A program made the position numbers and the translations under genes. The notes beneath the pieces are model-generated. The model saw nothing but the letters and a program-made list of their open reading frames with translations, was not told where the DNA came from and made no database searches. Shown piece after piece: positions 33,541 through 41,919 of a stretch of 64,000 bases of DNA (positions are counted from its first letter, which is position 1; each line of letters begins with the position of its first letter). Source of the DNA: JBAZLV01 sp964586075 (lineage in GTDB: Bacteria; Nitrospirota; UBA9217); assembly GCA_964586075.1 (NCBI GenBank), contig CAZPGZ010000017.1:1-64000 (forward strand). The letters run 5' to 3'.

Positions 33541-33825
33541 TTATTTGTCATTATCAATTTGTTCGGTAAGATTCAGAAGTCGTTTTGCAGCCGTATCTGT
33601 CGTTTCCTCCAGAGCACTGAGTTGATCGCGAAGGCGATATAGTTCGTCAGTAATGGTAAGTGCAGTCAGAATGGCCACGCGAAGCGGGTCTACAGTGCCC
33701 GTTCCTTTTTGCACATCCTTCATTTTGTCATTCAGGAACGAGGCCAGCTCACGGATATACTCCGGATTGTTCTGGCCTTTAATGCTATATGTCTGGCCAA
33801 ATATCTCAACCTGCACACTCTCCAT
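33541..33825 (-). CDS. zapA: Cell division protein ZapA
   Basis: 94 aa. ZapA crosslinks FtsZ filaments at the division ring. Seen: VEIFGQTYSIKGQNNPEYIRELASFLNDKM, matching the family N-terminal pattern (I.G..Y.I......Y...LA..ld.km), and a C-terminal coiled coil with LTALTITDELYRLRDQLSALE. It lies 38 nt after ftsY and directly upstream of 6S RNA, the same arrangement seen in many proteobacteria. Confidence 0.93.
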   Translation of the reverse strand: MESVQVEIFGQTYSIKGQNNPEYIRELASFLNDKMKDVQKGTGTVDPLRVAILTALTITDELYRLRDQLSALEETTDTAAKRLLNLTEQIDNDK

Positions 33826-33863
33826 AATTAAATATCCATCAGTCTTGAGCAGTTGTCCCCGTC

Positions 33864-34772
33864 TTATAGCAGCGCGTCGACGTATTCCTTTGGGTTAAAA
33901 ATCCGAAGGTCTTCGATGCCTTCCCCGATTCCCACGAACTTTACCGCAAGTCCCAGTTCTTTGTATACGGCAAAGACGATGCCACCTTTGGATGTTCCAT
34001 CAAGCTTGGTAAGCACGATGCCGGTAAGGCCCACCGCATCATGAAACATTTTTGCCTGGACCAGCGCGTTCTGACCGGTATTCCCGTCGAGCACAAGGAG
34101 CGTTTCATGCGGCGCTCCCGGCAGCTCCCGCGATATAATACGGTGCACTTTTTTCAGTTCTTCCATTAGGTTGGATTTTGTATGCAGTCTTCCCGCCGTA
34201 TCTACGATAAGCACATCCATGGATCGGGCTTTTGCAGCGGAAACAGCGTCAAAAACCACTGCTCCCGGGTCCGCCCCTTCCCGATGCTTGATCACGGGAA
34301 TCCCTGCGCGTTCCCCCCAGATCGAGAGTTGTTCAGAGGCAGCCGCGCGAAACGTATCTGCTGCAGCGAGCATCACTTTTTTTCCCTCGGTCTGAAGACG
34401 ATGTGCGAGCTTTCCAATGGTCGTTGTTTTTCCGGTTCCATTCACACCGACGACGAGGACCACCGCCGGGGATGTTGTAAGAGAAAAAACGGAAGATTGA
34501 GCGGAGAGAATTTCGTACAGTATCTGCTTGAGCCGATCTTTTACCTGGACCGGTGTGGAAAGTTCCTGGCGGTTGAATCTGTCCCTCAAATCCTTCAGCA
34601 CCCATGAAGCGGTTCCCATTCCCACATCAGACGCAATAAGCGCTTCTTCGAGTTCATCGAGAAAAGTTTCATCAATCTTTTCTCCCAGGATAAGCGAGCC
34701 TATTTTATCGCTGAAGCCTTTACGGGTTTTTGCCAAGCCGTCGCGCAGGCTGCGGAGAACATTGAGCATCAC
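33864..34772 (-). CDS. ftsY: Signal recognition particle receptor FtsY
   Basis: 302 aa NG-domain GTPase that docks SRP-ribosome complexes at the membrane. Seen: the four-helix N domain (about 1-95), G1 GVNGTGKTTTIGKLA (109-), ADTFRAAASEQL, DTAGRLHTKSNLMEEL, LTKLDGTSKGGIVF and the C-terminal GEGIEDLRIFNPKEYVDALL. The acidic A domain of E. coli FtsY is absent, as is common outside enterobacteria. zapA follows 38 nt downstream; the YhaM-like gene precedes it by 5 nt. Confidence 0.97.
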   Translation of the reverse strand: MMLNVLRSLRDGLAKTRKGFSDKIGSLILGEKIDETFLDELEEALIASDVGMGTASWVLKDLRDRFNRQELSTPVQVKDRLKQILYEILSAQSSVFSLTTSPAVVLVVGVNGTGKTTTIGKLAHRLQTEGKKVMLAAADTFRAAASEQLSIWGERAGIPVIKHREGADPGAVVFDAVSAAKARSMDVLIVDTAGRLHTKSNLMEELKKVHRIISRELPGAPHETLLVLDGNTGQNALVQAKMFHDAVGLTGIVLTKLDGTSKGGIVFAVYKELGLAVKFVGIGEGIEDLRIFNPKEYVDALL

Positions 34773-34777
34773 ATACC

Positions 34778-35842
34778 TCAGATATCCAGCGGGAGCTTTC
34801 CGGATATATCAGACGCGTTCCGCTGGCTGGTTTTTGCTGTTTTAAGGCCCGGTTGCTTAGGCTCTTCAGTGGTTTCCTGTGTATGCGAGGGAGCCGGGGA
34901 GACAGCGTGACGATAGAGATAGCGATCATGCATTTTGCTGAATGTAGTCCATTCGCCTTCGCCCACCTGTTCTTTCTTGATGGTTGCGCTGAAATTATTG
35001 ATCTTGGCAGCGAGATCGTCAAGGTAGTTGATGATGAGCGCTTCCCGAATTTTTGGCCTCTTGGGTGAACCATACTCATATTCACCGTGATGTGAGAGCA
35101 TAATATGCTTGATCAGCATGGCAAGTTCAGCAGGGAAATCCGGAAGAGCATTGATTTTTTCCGTGACCATTTCATATCCGAGGGAAATATGGCCCAACAG
35201 GCGGCCTTCCGTCGTGTATTCAATCGATTTTTTTACGGACAGTTCGCGCACCTTGCCGATGTCATGCAGAAAGGCACCCGCAGTCACCAGGTCCATATCC
35301 GCAGAAGGAAAATGTTTTGCAACATCCCGGGCGAGCGTTATAAGCTCCACCACGTGTTCGAGCAGACCTCCGATATAATTATGGTGCAAAGCTTTGGCAG
35401 CGGGCATTTTTTTAAACGGTCCCATGAATGCTGGATCGTTTAAGAAAGCGTTCAGAAGCCGTTGCAGATGGGGGTTGGACAGCGCGGTCACAATGGTTTT
35501 CAGCTCTGCCACCATGTCCTCCCCGTTGCGGGGCGACGATTCCAGAAAGTTGGAGATGTCCACTGAGGCATCGTCCACTTTTTCGAGCTGCTTCATCTTG
35601 ATCTGCATGCTGCCCTGATAATTGGACACCATTCCTTTAATGCGAACAAAATCCTCACGCTCGAACTTTCCCGCTACATCGTCGGCATTGTCCCACAGTC
35701 TGCCGTCGATCTCGCCTGTTTTATCCGCAAGTTTCAGGGAAAGATAGGTTACACCGTTTTTTGCTGTGGATATCTGCTTGGACGTTACGAGATATATTTC
35801 CTCGATCCAGTCGCCTTCTTTAAGAGATGCAATAGTCTGCAT
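34778..35842 (-). CDS. YhaM-like 3'-5' exoribonuclease (OB fold plus HD domain)
   Basis: 354 aa. N-terminal OB-fold nucleic-acid-binding domain (about 15-85: VTYLSLKLADKTGEIDGRLWDN) and a central HD phosphohydrolase domain (HHNYIGGLLEHVVELITLA, AGAFLHDIGKVREL, LIKHIMLSHHGEYEYGSPKRP). This is the architecture of B. subtilis YhaM, a Mn-dependent 3'-5' exonuclease. The tail (about 320-354) is low-complexity and rich in Thr/Lys. AAGGAG precedes the ATG. It sits 5 nt upstream of ftsY, so it is the first gene of a unit with ftsY and zapA. Confidence 0.92.
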   Translation of the reverse strand: MQTIASLKEGDWIEEIYLVTSKQISTAKNGVTYLSLKLADKTGEIDGRLWDNADDVAGKFEREDFVRIKGMVSNYQGSMQIKMKQLEKVDDASVDISNFLESSPRNGEDMVAELKTIVTALSNPHLQRLLNAFLNDPAFMGPFKKMPAAKALHHNYIGGLLEHVVELITLARDVAKHFPSADMDLVTAGAFLHDIGKVRELSVKKSIEYTTEGRLLGHISLGYEMVTEKINALPDFPAELAMLIKHIMLSHHGEYEYGSPKRPKIREALIINYLDDLAAKINNFSATIKKEQVGEGEWTTFSKMHDRYLYRHAVSPAPSHTQETTEEPKQPGLKTAKTSQRNASDISGKLPLDI

Positions 35843-36020
35843 GCTGCTCCTTTTGCTTTAATGACGTGATATTAAACTATCCCCCGGACATTGTCAAACG
35901 GAAAGGAACTTATAGTAGGGAAGTGGGTGTCGTTCCTGAACTGTTTTTCTCTGCGGCAACGTTATCGTTCTTTTTACAACGTACTGCCAGCGCGAAAATA
36001 ATCAAATTGGTGCCATCTGC

Positions 36021-36048
36021 TTGCATCTTGTGCAAAAAAAACTATAAT
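36021..36048 (+). promoter_or_regulatory. Sigma-70 promoter of hisC
   Basis: TTGCAT, 16-nt spacer, TATAAT. The leader to the ATG at 36097 is about 42 nt. The spacer contains a run of eight A. Confidence 0.65.
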
Positions 36049-36096
36049 GGATCAGATTCCCTTCACTCTTGAGAAAACTGAGACGAGGATTTTAGC

Positions 36097-37164
36097 ATGA
36101 GTAAATACTGGAGTTCAGTGGTACACGGTCTTATGCCTTATACACCCGGAGAGCAGCCAAAGATTCCCAAGCTGATCAAACTCAACACGAATGAAAACCC
36201 TTACGGCCCTTCGCCCCGCGTTCTTGAAGCACTCAGACAGGAAGCGGGAAACACACTGCGGCTGTATCCTGATCCCAATGCGGACCGTCTTAAGGCGGCT
36301 GTAGCCGATTATTATTCTGTAACATCTGATCAGGTTTTTGTCGGCAACGGCTCTGATGAGGTTCTGGCGTTCACGTTTATGGCTTTGCTCAAACAGCCGC
36401 GGCCGGTTCTTTTTCCGGATATTACCTATAGTTTTTACCCGGTTTTTTGCAGACTATTCGGGGTGTCTTACGAAACAGTGCCTTTGCGTGATGCCTTTGA
36501 GCTGTGCGGCAAGGATTATTCAGGCGCCAATGGAGGCATTATCTTCCCCAACCCGAATGCTCCTACCGGCAGGCTGTTGCCGCTGGCCTCCATTGATGAA
36601 CTGCTGCAAAGAAACACCGAATCCGTTGTGGTCGTCGACGAAGCGTATATAGACTTCGGTGGCGAGTCCGCGGTCGCACTGATCGACCGGCATCCCAATC
36701 TGTTGGTAATTCAGACTTTCTCCAAGTCCCGGTCTCTTGCCGGATTGCGTGTGGGCTTTGCGGTCGGACATTCCGCACTGATTGAAGCATTAGAGCGTGT
36801 GAAAAACAGCTTTAATTCCTATCCTCTTGACCGCTTTGCGATTGCTGGAGCGGTTGCTGCCGTTGAAGACCGTGATTATTTCGAAGAAACCCGGAAAAAA
36901 ATTATCAGGACCAGAGAGTCTCTGTCAAAAAATCTTTCGTCGCTCGGTTTTCATGTCATACCGTCAGCAGCAAATTTTATTTTTGCCGGGCATTCTGAAC
37001 GAAGTGCAGTCGAATTATTCAAAAAATTACGAGAGCATTCGATTCTTGTGCGTCATTTTTCTCTGCCCCGCATTGAAAACTACCTGCGCATTACGATCGG
37101 CACAGATGAAGAATGCGCGATTCTGGTCGACACTTTGAGAACAATTCTGGGGATGGCCAAATAA
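36097..37164 (+). CDS. hisC: Histidinol-phosphate aminotransferase
   Basis: 355 aa class I/II PLP aminotransferase that converts imidazole-acetol phosphate to histidinol phosphate. Seen: LNTNENPYGPSPRVLEAL near the N terminus, the Asn/Pro motif FPNPNAPTG (residues about 150-158), VVDEAYIDFGG and the PLP-lysine motif QTFSKSRSLAGLRVGFAVG. The Arg in NYLRITIGT near the C terminus fits phosphate binding. It stands alone with its own promoter, away from other his genes. Convergent with the MscS gene with a 16-nt gap. Confidence 0.95.
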   Translation: MSKYWSSVVHGLMPYTPGEQPKIPKLIKLNTNENPYGPSPRVLEALRQEAGNTLRLYPDPNADRLKAAVADYYSVTSDQVFVGNGSDEVLAFTFMALLKQPRPVLFPDITYSFYPVFCRLFGVSYETVPLRDAFELCGKDYSGANGGIIFPNPNAPTGRLLPLASIDELLQRNTESVVVVDEAYIDFGGESAVALIDRHPNLLVIQTFSKSRSLAGLRVGFAVGHSALIEALERVKNSFNSYPLDRFAIAGAVAAVEDRDYFEETRKKIIRTRESLSKNLSSLGFHVIPSAANFIFAGHSERSAVELFKKLREHSILVRHFSLPRIENYLRITIGTDEECAILVDTLRTILGMAK

Positions 37165-37180
37165 CAGAAAAAGTGCTTTT

Positions 37181-38266
37181 CTACTTTTTGGGACGGCTTT
37201 TCCGACTTTTTACTGGCAGATTTTTTAAGCAGACTGTTTGGGTTGGAAAAGGCATTTCAATGCCTTCTTGCTTAAGCCGGGAATATATACGCTTGCGCAG
37301 TTCGTGCAGGACCGGTTGCTGATAAAGAACATCCTGCACCTGGCAGCTGAGCGTGAAATCATGGGATGAGGCACCGAACCCAGGAGTGAAGAATACCGTT
37401 GGCGCGGATTCCTTCACGATCCCTTCAATATCGAGCACTGCGTTCTTCATTTCATCCCGGAGAATGCGTTCAGCAAACGCGGGGTCTGTGTCCGTATGCA
37501 CACTGATGGGCATCTGAACGGCGATTCTCCTTTCAGGGAGGTAGTAGTTCGTTACTACGCTTTGGGACAGTTTGCTGTTCGGAACAATGACCATGTTGCT
37601 TGCCGGTGTGCGGATTTTTGTAGTACGCCAGCCTATGTCGACAATATGGCCTTCCTGGCCGGTTTCCAGCCGGATAAAATCACCAACCCGCACTGTTTGC
37701 TCCGCAAGTATATGCATGCCCGCAAACAGATTCGAAAGGGTGTCCTGAAGCGCCAGGGCCATGGCAAGGCCGCCGACGCCAAGAGCAGTAATAATCGGCG
37801 TGATGGAAAACCCGAGATAGTTCAGCGCGATGAGAAAACCGATTGCATAGATCGTAGCTTTCGTTACGCCGAGAAGCAGCCCGGTAACGGAAATGGGAAG
37901 GCCGGATTTTTTTAGGAAGAAATCAAGCATTCTGCCGCTTACGTTCGCGAGGCCCATCGTGACAGTTACGATGAGCGACAGGTACATACCGGCGACTATG
38001 GAAGGAACATACGCAGCAGGAAGGTCGGCGAGACGAAGCGCGATATAAATCGCAAGGAGAAGAATAAGCAGGGTCAAGGGGACCTGCAAACCTTTTTCAA
38101 AAAAATCCACGACATGCAGCGCGGAATCCCGAATCACATGACGCAGAATGCTGAAAAAAATCTTCTTAAGCGCAAGAAGAACCGCAGCAATGGCAGCGAT
38201 AATAATGAGGGTAAGGAAGATTTGATAGTAGCCATTCATAAAATCAGGACCCGAAGCCATATTCAT
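37181..38266 (-). CDS. Small-conductance mechanosensitive channel (MscS family)
   Basis: 361 aa. Several transmembrane helices occupy residues about 10-190, then the conserved pore-lining helix and beta domain (ALGVGGLAMALALQDTLSNLFAGMHILAEQTVRVGDFI), then a soluble MscS beta domain with GHIVDIGWRTTKIRTPASNMVIVPNSKLSQS. The C-terminal domain (about 265-361) matches the MscS vestibule and ends in a basic tail. Releases solutes during hypo-osmotic shock. Membrane protein of the inner membrane; longer than E. coli MscS (286 aa) because of extra N-terminal helices. Confidence 0.93.
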   Translation of the reverse strand: MNMASGPDFMNGYYQIFLTLIIIAAIAAVLLALKKIFFSILRHVIRDSALHVVDFFEKGLQVPLTLLILLLAIYIALRLADLPAAYVPSIVAGMYLSLIVTVTMGLANVSGRMLDFFLKKSGLPISVTGLLLGVTKATIYAIGFLIALNYLGFSITPIITALGVGGLAMALALQDTLSNLFAGMHILAEQTVRVGDFIRLETGQEGHIVDIGWRTTKIRTPASNMVIVPNSKLSQSVVTNYYLPERRIAVQMPISVHTDTDPAFAERILRDEMKNAVLDIEGIVKESAPTVFFTPGFGASSHDFTLSCQVQDVLYQQPVLHELRKRIYSRLKQEGIEMPFPTQTVCLKNLPVKSRKSRPKK

Positions 38267-38385
38267 TATCCGCGGATTACCTGTAATCGAGATGTCTACC
38301 CGGCCAGGAGCGGCGTGAAGCAGACTTCAGGTATAGAAAAATCTGATCTATAACCCGTAGCAGAACGAGCTGCAATAAAGAACGA

Positions 38386-38628
38386 TTACCGCTTTCGTAC
38401 GTATACACGGTATTCATCCTTTTCTTTTTTAAAGCCGAGATATTCGTGCCCTGTTCTTTCGCACCAAGCCGGCATGTCCCTTTCAATGCCGTCGTCATCT
38501 GCCTGCACTTCAAGTATCTGACCAGACTGCATCTCTTTAATTTTGGTCGAGGTCTTGAGAATCGGCATCGGGCAGGCAAGGTTGACGCAGTCCAGTATTT
38601 CGTCCGGCGTTATATCCTGAATGTCCAT
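38386..38628 (-). CDS. TusA-family sulfurtransferase
   Basis: 80 aa from the ATG at 38628. TusA-like (SirA/YeeD) proteins carry persulfide sulfur on a conserved Cys. Seen: CVNLACPMPILKTSTKI with the Cys-Pro-x-Pro motif (C19), then GQILEVQADDDGIERDMPAWCERTGHE. Last gene of the iscR-iscS-iscU-tusA unit; the gap to iscU is 90 nt. Being beside a cysteine desulfurase, it is a natural acceptor of IscS persulfide, but the downstream acceptor is unknown. Confidence 0.92.
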   Translation of the reverse strand: MDIQDITPDEILDCVNLACPMPILKTSTKIKEMQSGQILEVQADDDGIERDMPAWCERTGHEYLGFKKEKDEYRVYVRKR

Positions 38629-38718
38629 TGTATTCTCGAATGAATGCTGCAACGCCAGTAAAACTCGCAGGATCGCCCTTCCTGAACGACTCTGCACCTG
38701 GTGAGGCAGGAATGTCAA

Positions 38719-39147
38719 CTACTCCATTTCGTGTTCATGGTCTGAAGTGGCTGGCATCTGCACCGGCGAGGGAACGCCTTTTTTCTTGTAGTAATCGTCG
38801 AGCGCCGATTTAAGCGCTTCCTCCGCGAGTACCGAACAATGCATTTTCACTTTTGGAAGGCCGCCGAGCGCTTCAGCAACCGCGGCATTGGAGATTTTAA
38901 GCGCCTCTTTGATGGATTTGCCTTTCACCATGTCGGTTACCATGCTGCTTGTGGCGATGGCTGCACCGCACCCGAAAGTCTTGAATTTCGCTTCTGTAAT
39001 GATGTCGTTTTCGACCTTGATGTAAAGACGCATAACGTCACCGCACACGGGGTTGCCCACGGTGCCGACCCCGTCCGCGTCCGGGATTTCGCCTACATTA
39101 TGCGGTTGAGCGAAATGTTCCATTACTTTTGTGCTGTACTGTTCCAT
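38719..39147 (-). CDS. iscU: Iron-sulfur cluster scaffold IscU (NifU N-terminal type)
   Basis: 142 aa. Scaffold on which [2Fe-2S] and [4Fe-4S] clusters are built. The three cluster ligands are visible: C35 in GNPVCGDVMRLY, C60 in FKTFGCGAAIATSSM and C104 in KMHCSVLAEE; the conserved Asp (D37) follows the first. The tail (about 125-142) is short and acidic and lacks the NifU C-terminal domains. GAGGAGGAAG precedes the ATG. It lies 19 nt after iscS. Confidence 0.95.
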   Translation of the reverse strand: MEQYSTKVMEHFAQPHNVGEIPDADGVGTVGNPVCGDVMRLYIKVENDIITEAKFKTFGCGAAIATSSMVTDMVKGKSIKEALKISNAAVAEALGGLPKVKMHCSVLAEEALKSALDDYYKKKGVPSPVQMPATSDHEHEME

Positions 39148-39166
39148 AATAATACTTCCTCCTCTG

Positions 39167-40348
39167 TTAAGCGTTCTCTTTTTTTATCATGTCTTCATAG
39201 AGAGGCGACATCTCCCGCAACCGCTGGACAATGGGAGGCAGCGTTTCTATGACATAATCAATATCTTCTTCGGTATTTCCTGTCCCCAGCGACAAAAGCA
39301 GCGTTCCATTGGCCACTGCTGCGTCGGTGCCGATGCACACTAAAACGTGAGACGATTTGAGGGCGCGCGAAGTGCAGGCTGATCCGCTGGAGACCGAGAT
39401 TCCCTGCATATTCAAGAACAGGAGCATGGATTCCCCCTCCACATACCACATGGACAGGTTCAGATTGTGCGGAAGCCTCTTGACCGGATGGCCGTTAATT
39501 ACGATGTGGTCTATTTTTTCTACAAGCCCCTTCTGAAGCCGGTCTCTGAGGGCAGAAACGAACGTCATTCTGCGGGGGATGTCCGCTGCCGCCAGTTCGG
39601 CAGCCTTGCCCAAACCGACAATGCCGGGAACGTTCTCGGTTCCTGCGCGTCGGCCATCTTCCTGGATGCCGCCCTCCAACTGCGGTTTGATGCGTACACC
39701 TTTTCGGACATACAGCGCCGCAGCTCCCTTTGGTCCGTAGAACTGGTGGCCGGAAAGAGACAGAGCGTCCACTCCCAGCTCTTGTATGTTCACGGGGATC
39801 CAGCCAACAGACGCCACCGCGTCCGTATGCAGCAGCACGCCTTTTTCTCTCGTGATTTTAGAAATTTCTTCAATAGGTTCGATGGTCCCGATTTCGTTGT
39901 TTGCGTGCATGACCGAAACGAGAATGGTTTCTTTCGTGATGGCCTTCGCGATGTCATCCGGATTTACCAAGCCAGTTTTGTCGGTATTGATATAGGTAAC
40001 TTTAAACCCGGCCTTTTCGAGTGTTTTCACAGGATGGAGGACGGAAAAGTGCTCAATTTGTGAAACAATGATATGGTTGCCTTTTTGGCTGTTGGCCTGC
40101 ACCAATCCTTTTATGGCGAAGTTATTGGATTCCGCGCCGCTCGACGTAAAAAAGACCTCTTCCGGTTTTGCGCCGATAAGCCCGGCAGTCGCAACTCTGG
40201 CTTCTTCTACCGCATTCTTGGCTTCCCGTCCTATATCATGCAGGTTCGAGGGGTTGCCGAACTTCACGGTAAAAAACGGCAGCATGGCCTCCAGCACTTT
40301 CGGATGCACCGGTGTCGTGGCTGCGTGGTCTAGATACACCTTTCTCAT
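39167..40348 (-). CDS. iscS: Cysteine desulfurase (IscS/NifS family) with unusual active-site residues
   Basis: 393 aa from the ATG at 40348 (GGAGG 11 nt before); the frame is open to 40483 but that part overlaps iscR. Family members remove sulfur from cysteine with PLP and pass it to IscU. Seen: LDHAATTPVHP, TSSGAESNNFAIKG, MHANNEIGTIEP, GGIQEDGRRAGTENVPG and the catalytic-Cys loop SVSSGSACTSRAL (C325). Odd: at the expected PLP-lysine (E. coli K206, SxHKxYGPKG) this protein reads SGHQFYGPKG, with Gln202 (codon CAG at 39745-39743), and the PLP-contact Gln after HTDAV is Ala179. Codons were checked directly. Confidence 0.9.
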   Translation of the reverse strand: MRKVYLDHAATTPVHPKVLEAMLPFFTVKFGNPSNLHDIGREAKNAVEEARVATAGLIGAKPEEVFFTSSGAESNNFAIKGLVQANSQKGNHIIVSQIEHFSVLHPVKTLEKAGFKVTYINTDKTGLVNPDDIAKAITKETILVSVMHANNEIGTIEPIEEISKITREKGVLLHTDAVASVGWIPVNIQELGVDALSLSGHQFYGPKGAAALYVRKGVRIKPQLEGGIQEDGRRAGTENVPGIVGLGKAAELAAADIPRRMTFVSALRDRLQKGLVEKIDHIVINGHPVKRLPHNLNLSMWYVEGESMLLFLNMQGISVSSGSACTSRALKSSHVLVCIGTDAAVANGTLLLSLGTGNTEEDIDYVIETLPPIVQRLREMSPLYEDMIKKENA

Positions 40349-40350
40349 AA

Positions 40351-40818
40351 TTAACAAGCCCTCCTTCCTGCTGCTGGCAACTTCTTTTTTAACTTTACCG
40401 GAGCAGCCGGTTGTCGGTGCAGAAGATCTTCGAAACTGATGCTGTCGAGCGCTTCCTCCAGCTTTGCTCCGACTTTTGCCCATACCATCTTTGCGACGCA
40501 GTCATCCGTCTGGTGGCATTCCGTGGACTCACCCGGTTCGAGACAATGCGATAATGCAATGGGTCCTTCCAGCACCCGGACAATGTCTCCTACGGTCAGT
40601 TCCGCAGGTTTTTTCGCAAGGAGGTACCCCCCCGATGGACCGCGGACGCTCTCAATAAGCCCGGCTTTTCCCAATCGGTGCAGGATTTGTTCAAGATAGG
40701 AGAACGAAATGCCCTGCCGCTCCGCGATTTCTTTGATCGTTATCGGACCTTGACCATAATGACGGGCAATTTCTACAACCGCCCTGACTCCGTATTTTCC
40801 TTTTGTAGACAGCTTCAT
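40351..40818 (-). CDS. iscR: Rrf2-family transcriptional regulator IscR
   Basis: 155 aa from the ATG at 40818, preceded by GGAGACGC. Winged-helix repressor sensing Fe-S status. Seen: MKLSTKGKYGVRAVVEIA, the HTH segment (IAERQGISFSYLEQILHRL), GPSGGYLLAKKPAELTVGDIVRVLEG and three cysteines C92, C101 and C107 in the usual cluster-binding region (SHC...EC...DC), so a [2Fe-2S] site is likely. The C-terminal tail (about 130-155) is basic. First gene of the isc unit, 2 nt before iscS; it probably represses its own promoter (inverted repeat at 40879-40899). Confidence 0.93.
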   Translation of the reverse strand: MKLSTKGKYGVRAVVEIARHYGQGPITIKEIAERQGISFSYLEQILHRLGKAGLIESVRGPSGGYLLAKKPAELTVGDIVRVLEGPIALSHCLEPGESTECHQTDDCVAKMVWAKVGAKLEEALDSISFEDLLHRQPAAPVKLKKKLPAAGRRAC

Positions 40819-40868
40819 GCGTCTCCACTGAAGTTGCCATGTGTTTCTTGTGCACTCCAGTTGTAATA

Positions 40869-40897
40869 ACCATAACAAACTTGACCAATTTTGTCAA
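40869..40897 (-). promoter_or_regulatory. Sigma-70 promoter of the isc operon
   Basis: On the minus strand TTGACA (40897-40892), 17-nt spacer, TATGGT (40874-40869). Leader about 44 nt to the iscR ATG. The -35 box lies inside the inverted repeat 40879-40899. Confidence 0.75.
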
Positions 40898-40899
40898 GT
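40879..40899. promoter_or_regulatory. Predicted IscR operator
   Basis: ACTTGAC and GTCAAGT are perfect 7-bp inverted arms separated by CAATTTT. The repeat covers the -35 box of the isc promoter. Its dyad, spacing and place suit an Rrf2-family dimer, but the exact IscR motif of this lineage is not known to me. Confidence 0.6.
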
Positions 40900-40952
40900 A
40901 TATTGTTCGCTGGTTTCTTCTTCCCTTCAGAACCAGGGCAAAAATATTTTGT

Positions 40953-40980
40953 TTGCGAACAGATATGATTATGCTATACT
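40953..40980 (+). promoter_or_regulatory. Promoter of the SpoU methyltransferase gene
   Basis: TTGCGA, 16-nt spacer, TATACT. The -10 box ends 7 nt before the ATG at 40988, so the mRNA is predicted to be nearly leaderless. Confidence 0.6.
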
Positions 40981-40987
40981 TCCGCAC

Positions 40988-41806
40988 ATGCAGCAAACCA
41001 CTCCGCATAATCCCATCACCAGCAAAGAAAACAGTATTGTTAAGTACTTGCGCTCACTTTCCGACCCGAAAGTACGAAAACAAAAGCGCGCTTTTTTAAT
41101 CGAAGGCTTCAAAATGGTTGAAGAGGCGTTGCGGGAGGATCTCGGAATTGCCATGGTCGTCGCGACGCCGGATCTTGTCCGGCATCACGGGAAAGGTGTT
41201 CTGAAACTTGCAGAAGCGAAAGCAACAGAAATTTGCTGGATATCAGAACGTCTGCTGAGTACCATATCCGAAAGCAAAACGCCTCAGCCTGTTTTGGCCG
41301 TGGCAAATATCAAAGAGCATGCAGAAGAGGAATTGTTTGACCGCGCTTCAAAGCTCATTGTCATGCTGCACGAGCTTCAGGATCCCGGCAACCTCGGCAC
41401 CATTGTCAGAACTGCGGAAGCGACAGGCGCGGCAGGGGTGGCTCTTACTTCCAGGACAGTTGACCCGTTCAACGCAAAATCTCTGCGGGCTTCGATGGGC
41501 AGCGCACTCCGCCTGCCGCTTGTGCATATCGGCAGCGGAGATGCTTTTATGCAAGAGTGCAGACAGAGGGGTTTTCAGACGGTTGCGACGGTATTAACAG
41601 GCGAAAAAACGCATTTTGACATTGATCTGACGAAGCCGACACTCGTAATTCTGGGCCAGGAGGGGGGAGGGTTGCCGCAGGAAATGACGGAAAACGTGGA
41701 TTGGCTTGTTCGCATCCCCATGGCGGAAACTATTGAATCGCTGAATGTCGCCACGGCAGCAGCCGTTATTCTTTATGAGGCAGTGAGACAGCGGTCTTTC
41801 AAATAA
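40988..41806 (+). CDS. SpoU-family RNA 2'-O-methyltransferase (TrmH/RlmB-like)
   Basis: 272 aa from the ATG at 40988; the frame is open further upstream, but that part overlaps the iscR promoter. Methylates a ribose 2'-OH in tRNA or rRNA. Seen: the N-terminal ITSKENSIVKYLRSLSDPK and FLIEGFKMV typical of the SpoU substrate-binding domain, motif 1 DPGNLGTIVRTAEATGA, motif 2 LGQEGGGLPQ and motif 3 IPMAETIESLNVATAAAVILYEA of the trefoil-knot (SPOUT) domain. Which nucleotide is methylated cannot be told. No ribosome site precedes the ATG, matching the leaderless prediction. Confidence 0.93.
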   Translation: MQQTTPHNPITSKENSIVKYLRSLSDPKVRKQKRAFLIEGFKMVEEALREDLGIAMVVATPDLVRHHGKGVLKLAEAKATEICWISERLLSTISESKTPQPVLAVANIKEHAEEELFDRASKLIVMLHELQDPGNLGTIVRTAEATGAAGVALTSRTVDPFNAKSLRASMGSALRLPLVHIGSGDAFMQECRQRGFQTVATVLTGEKTHFDIDLTKPTLVILGQEGGGLPQEMTENVDWLVRIPMAETIESLNVATAAAVILYEAVRQRSFK

Positions 41807-41919
41807 ATGATGTTGCGGGCTGCATAAAATAAGGAGAAGTTGCAGCAGTTTCTTTGCGGTTGGTCTCAGGAAAATTTGCAGAAATGTTGATGGAAGAATG
41901 CTGAGATGGCCTGGCAACT

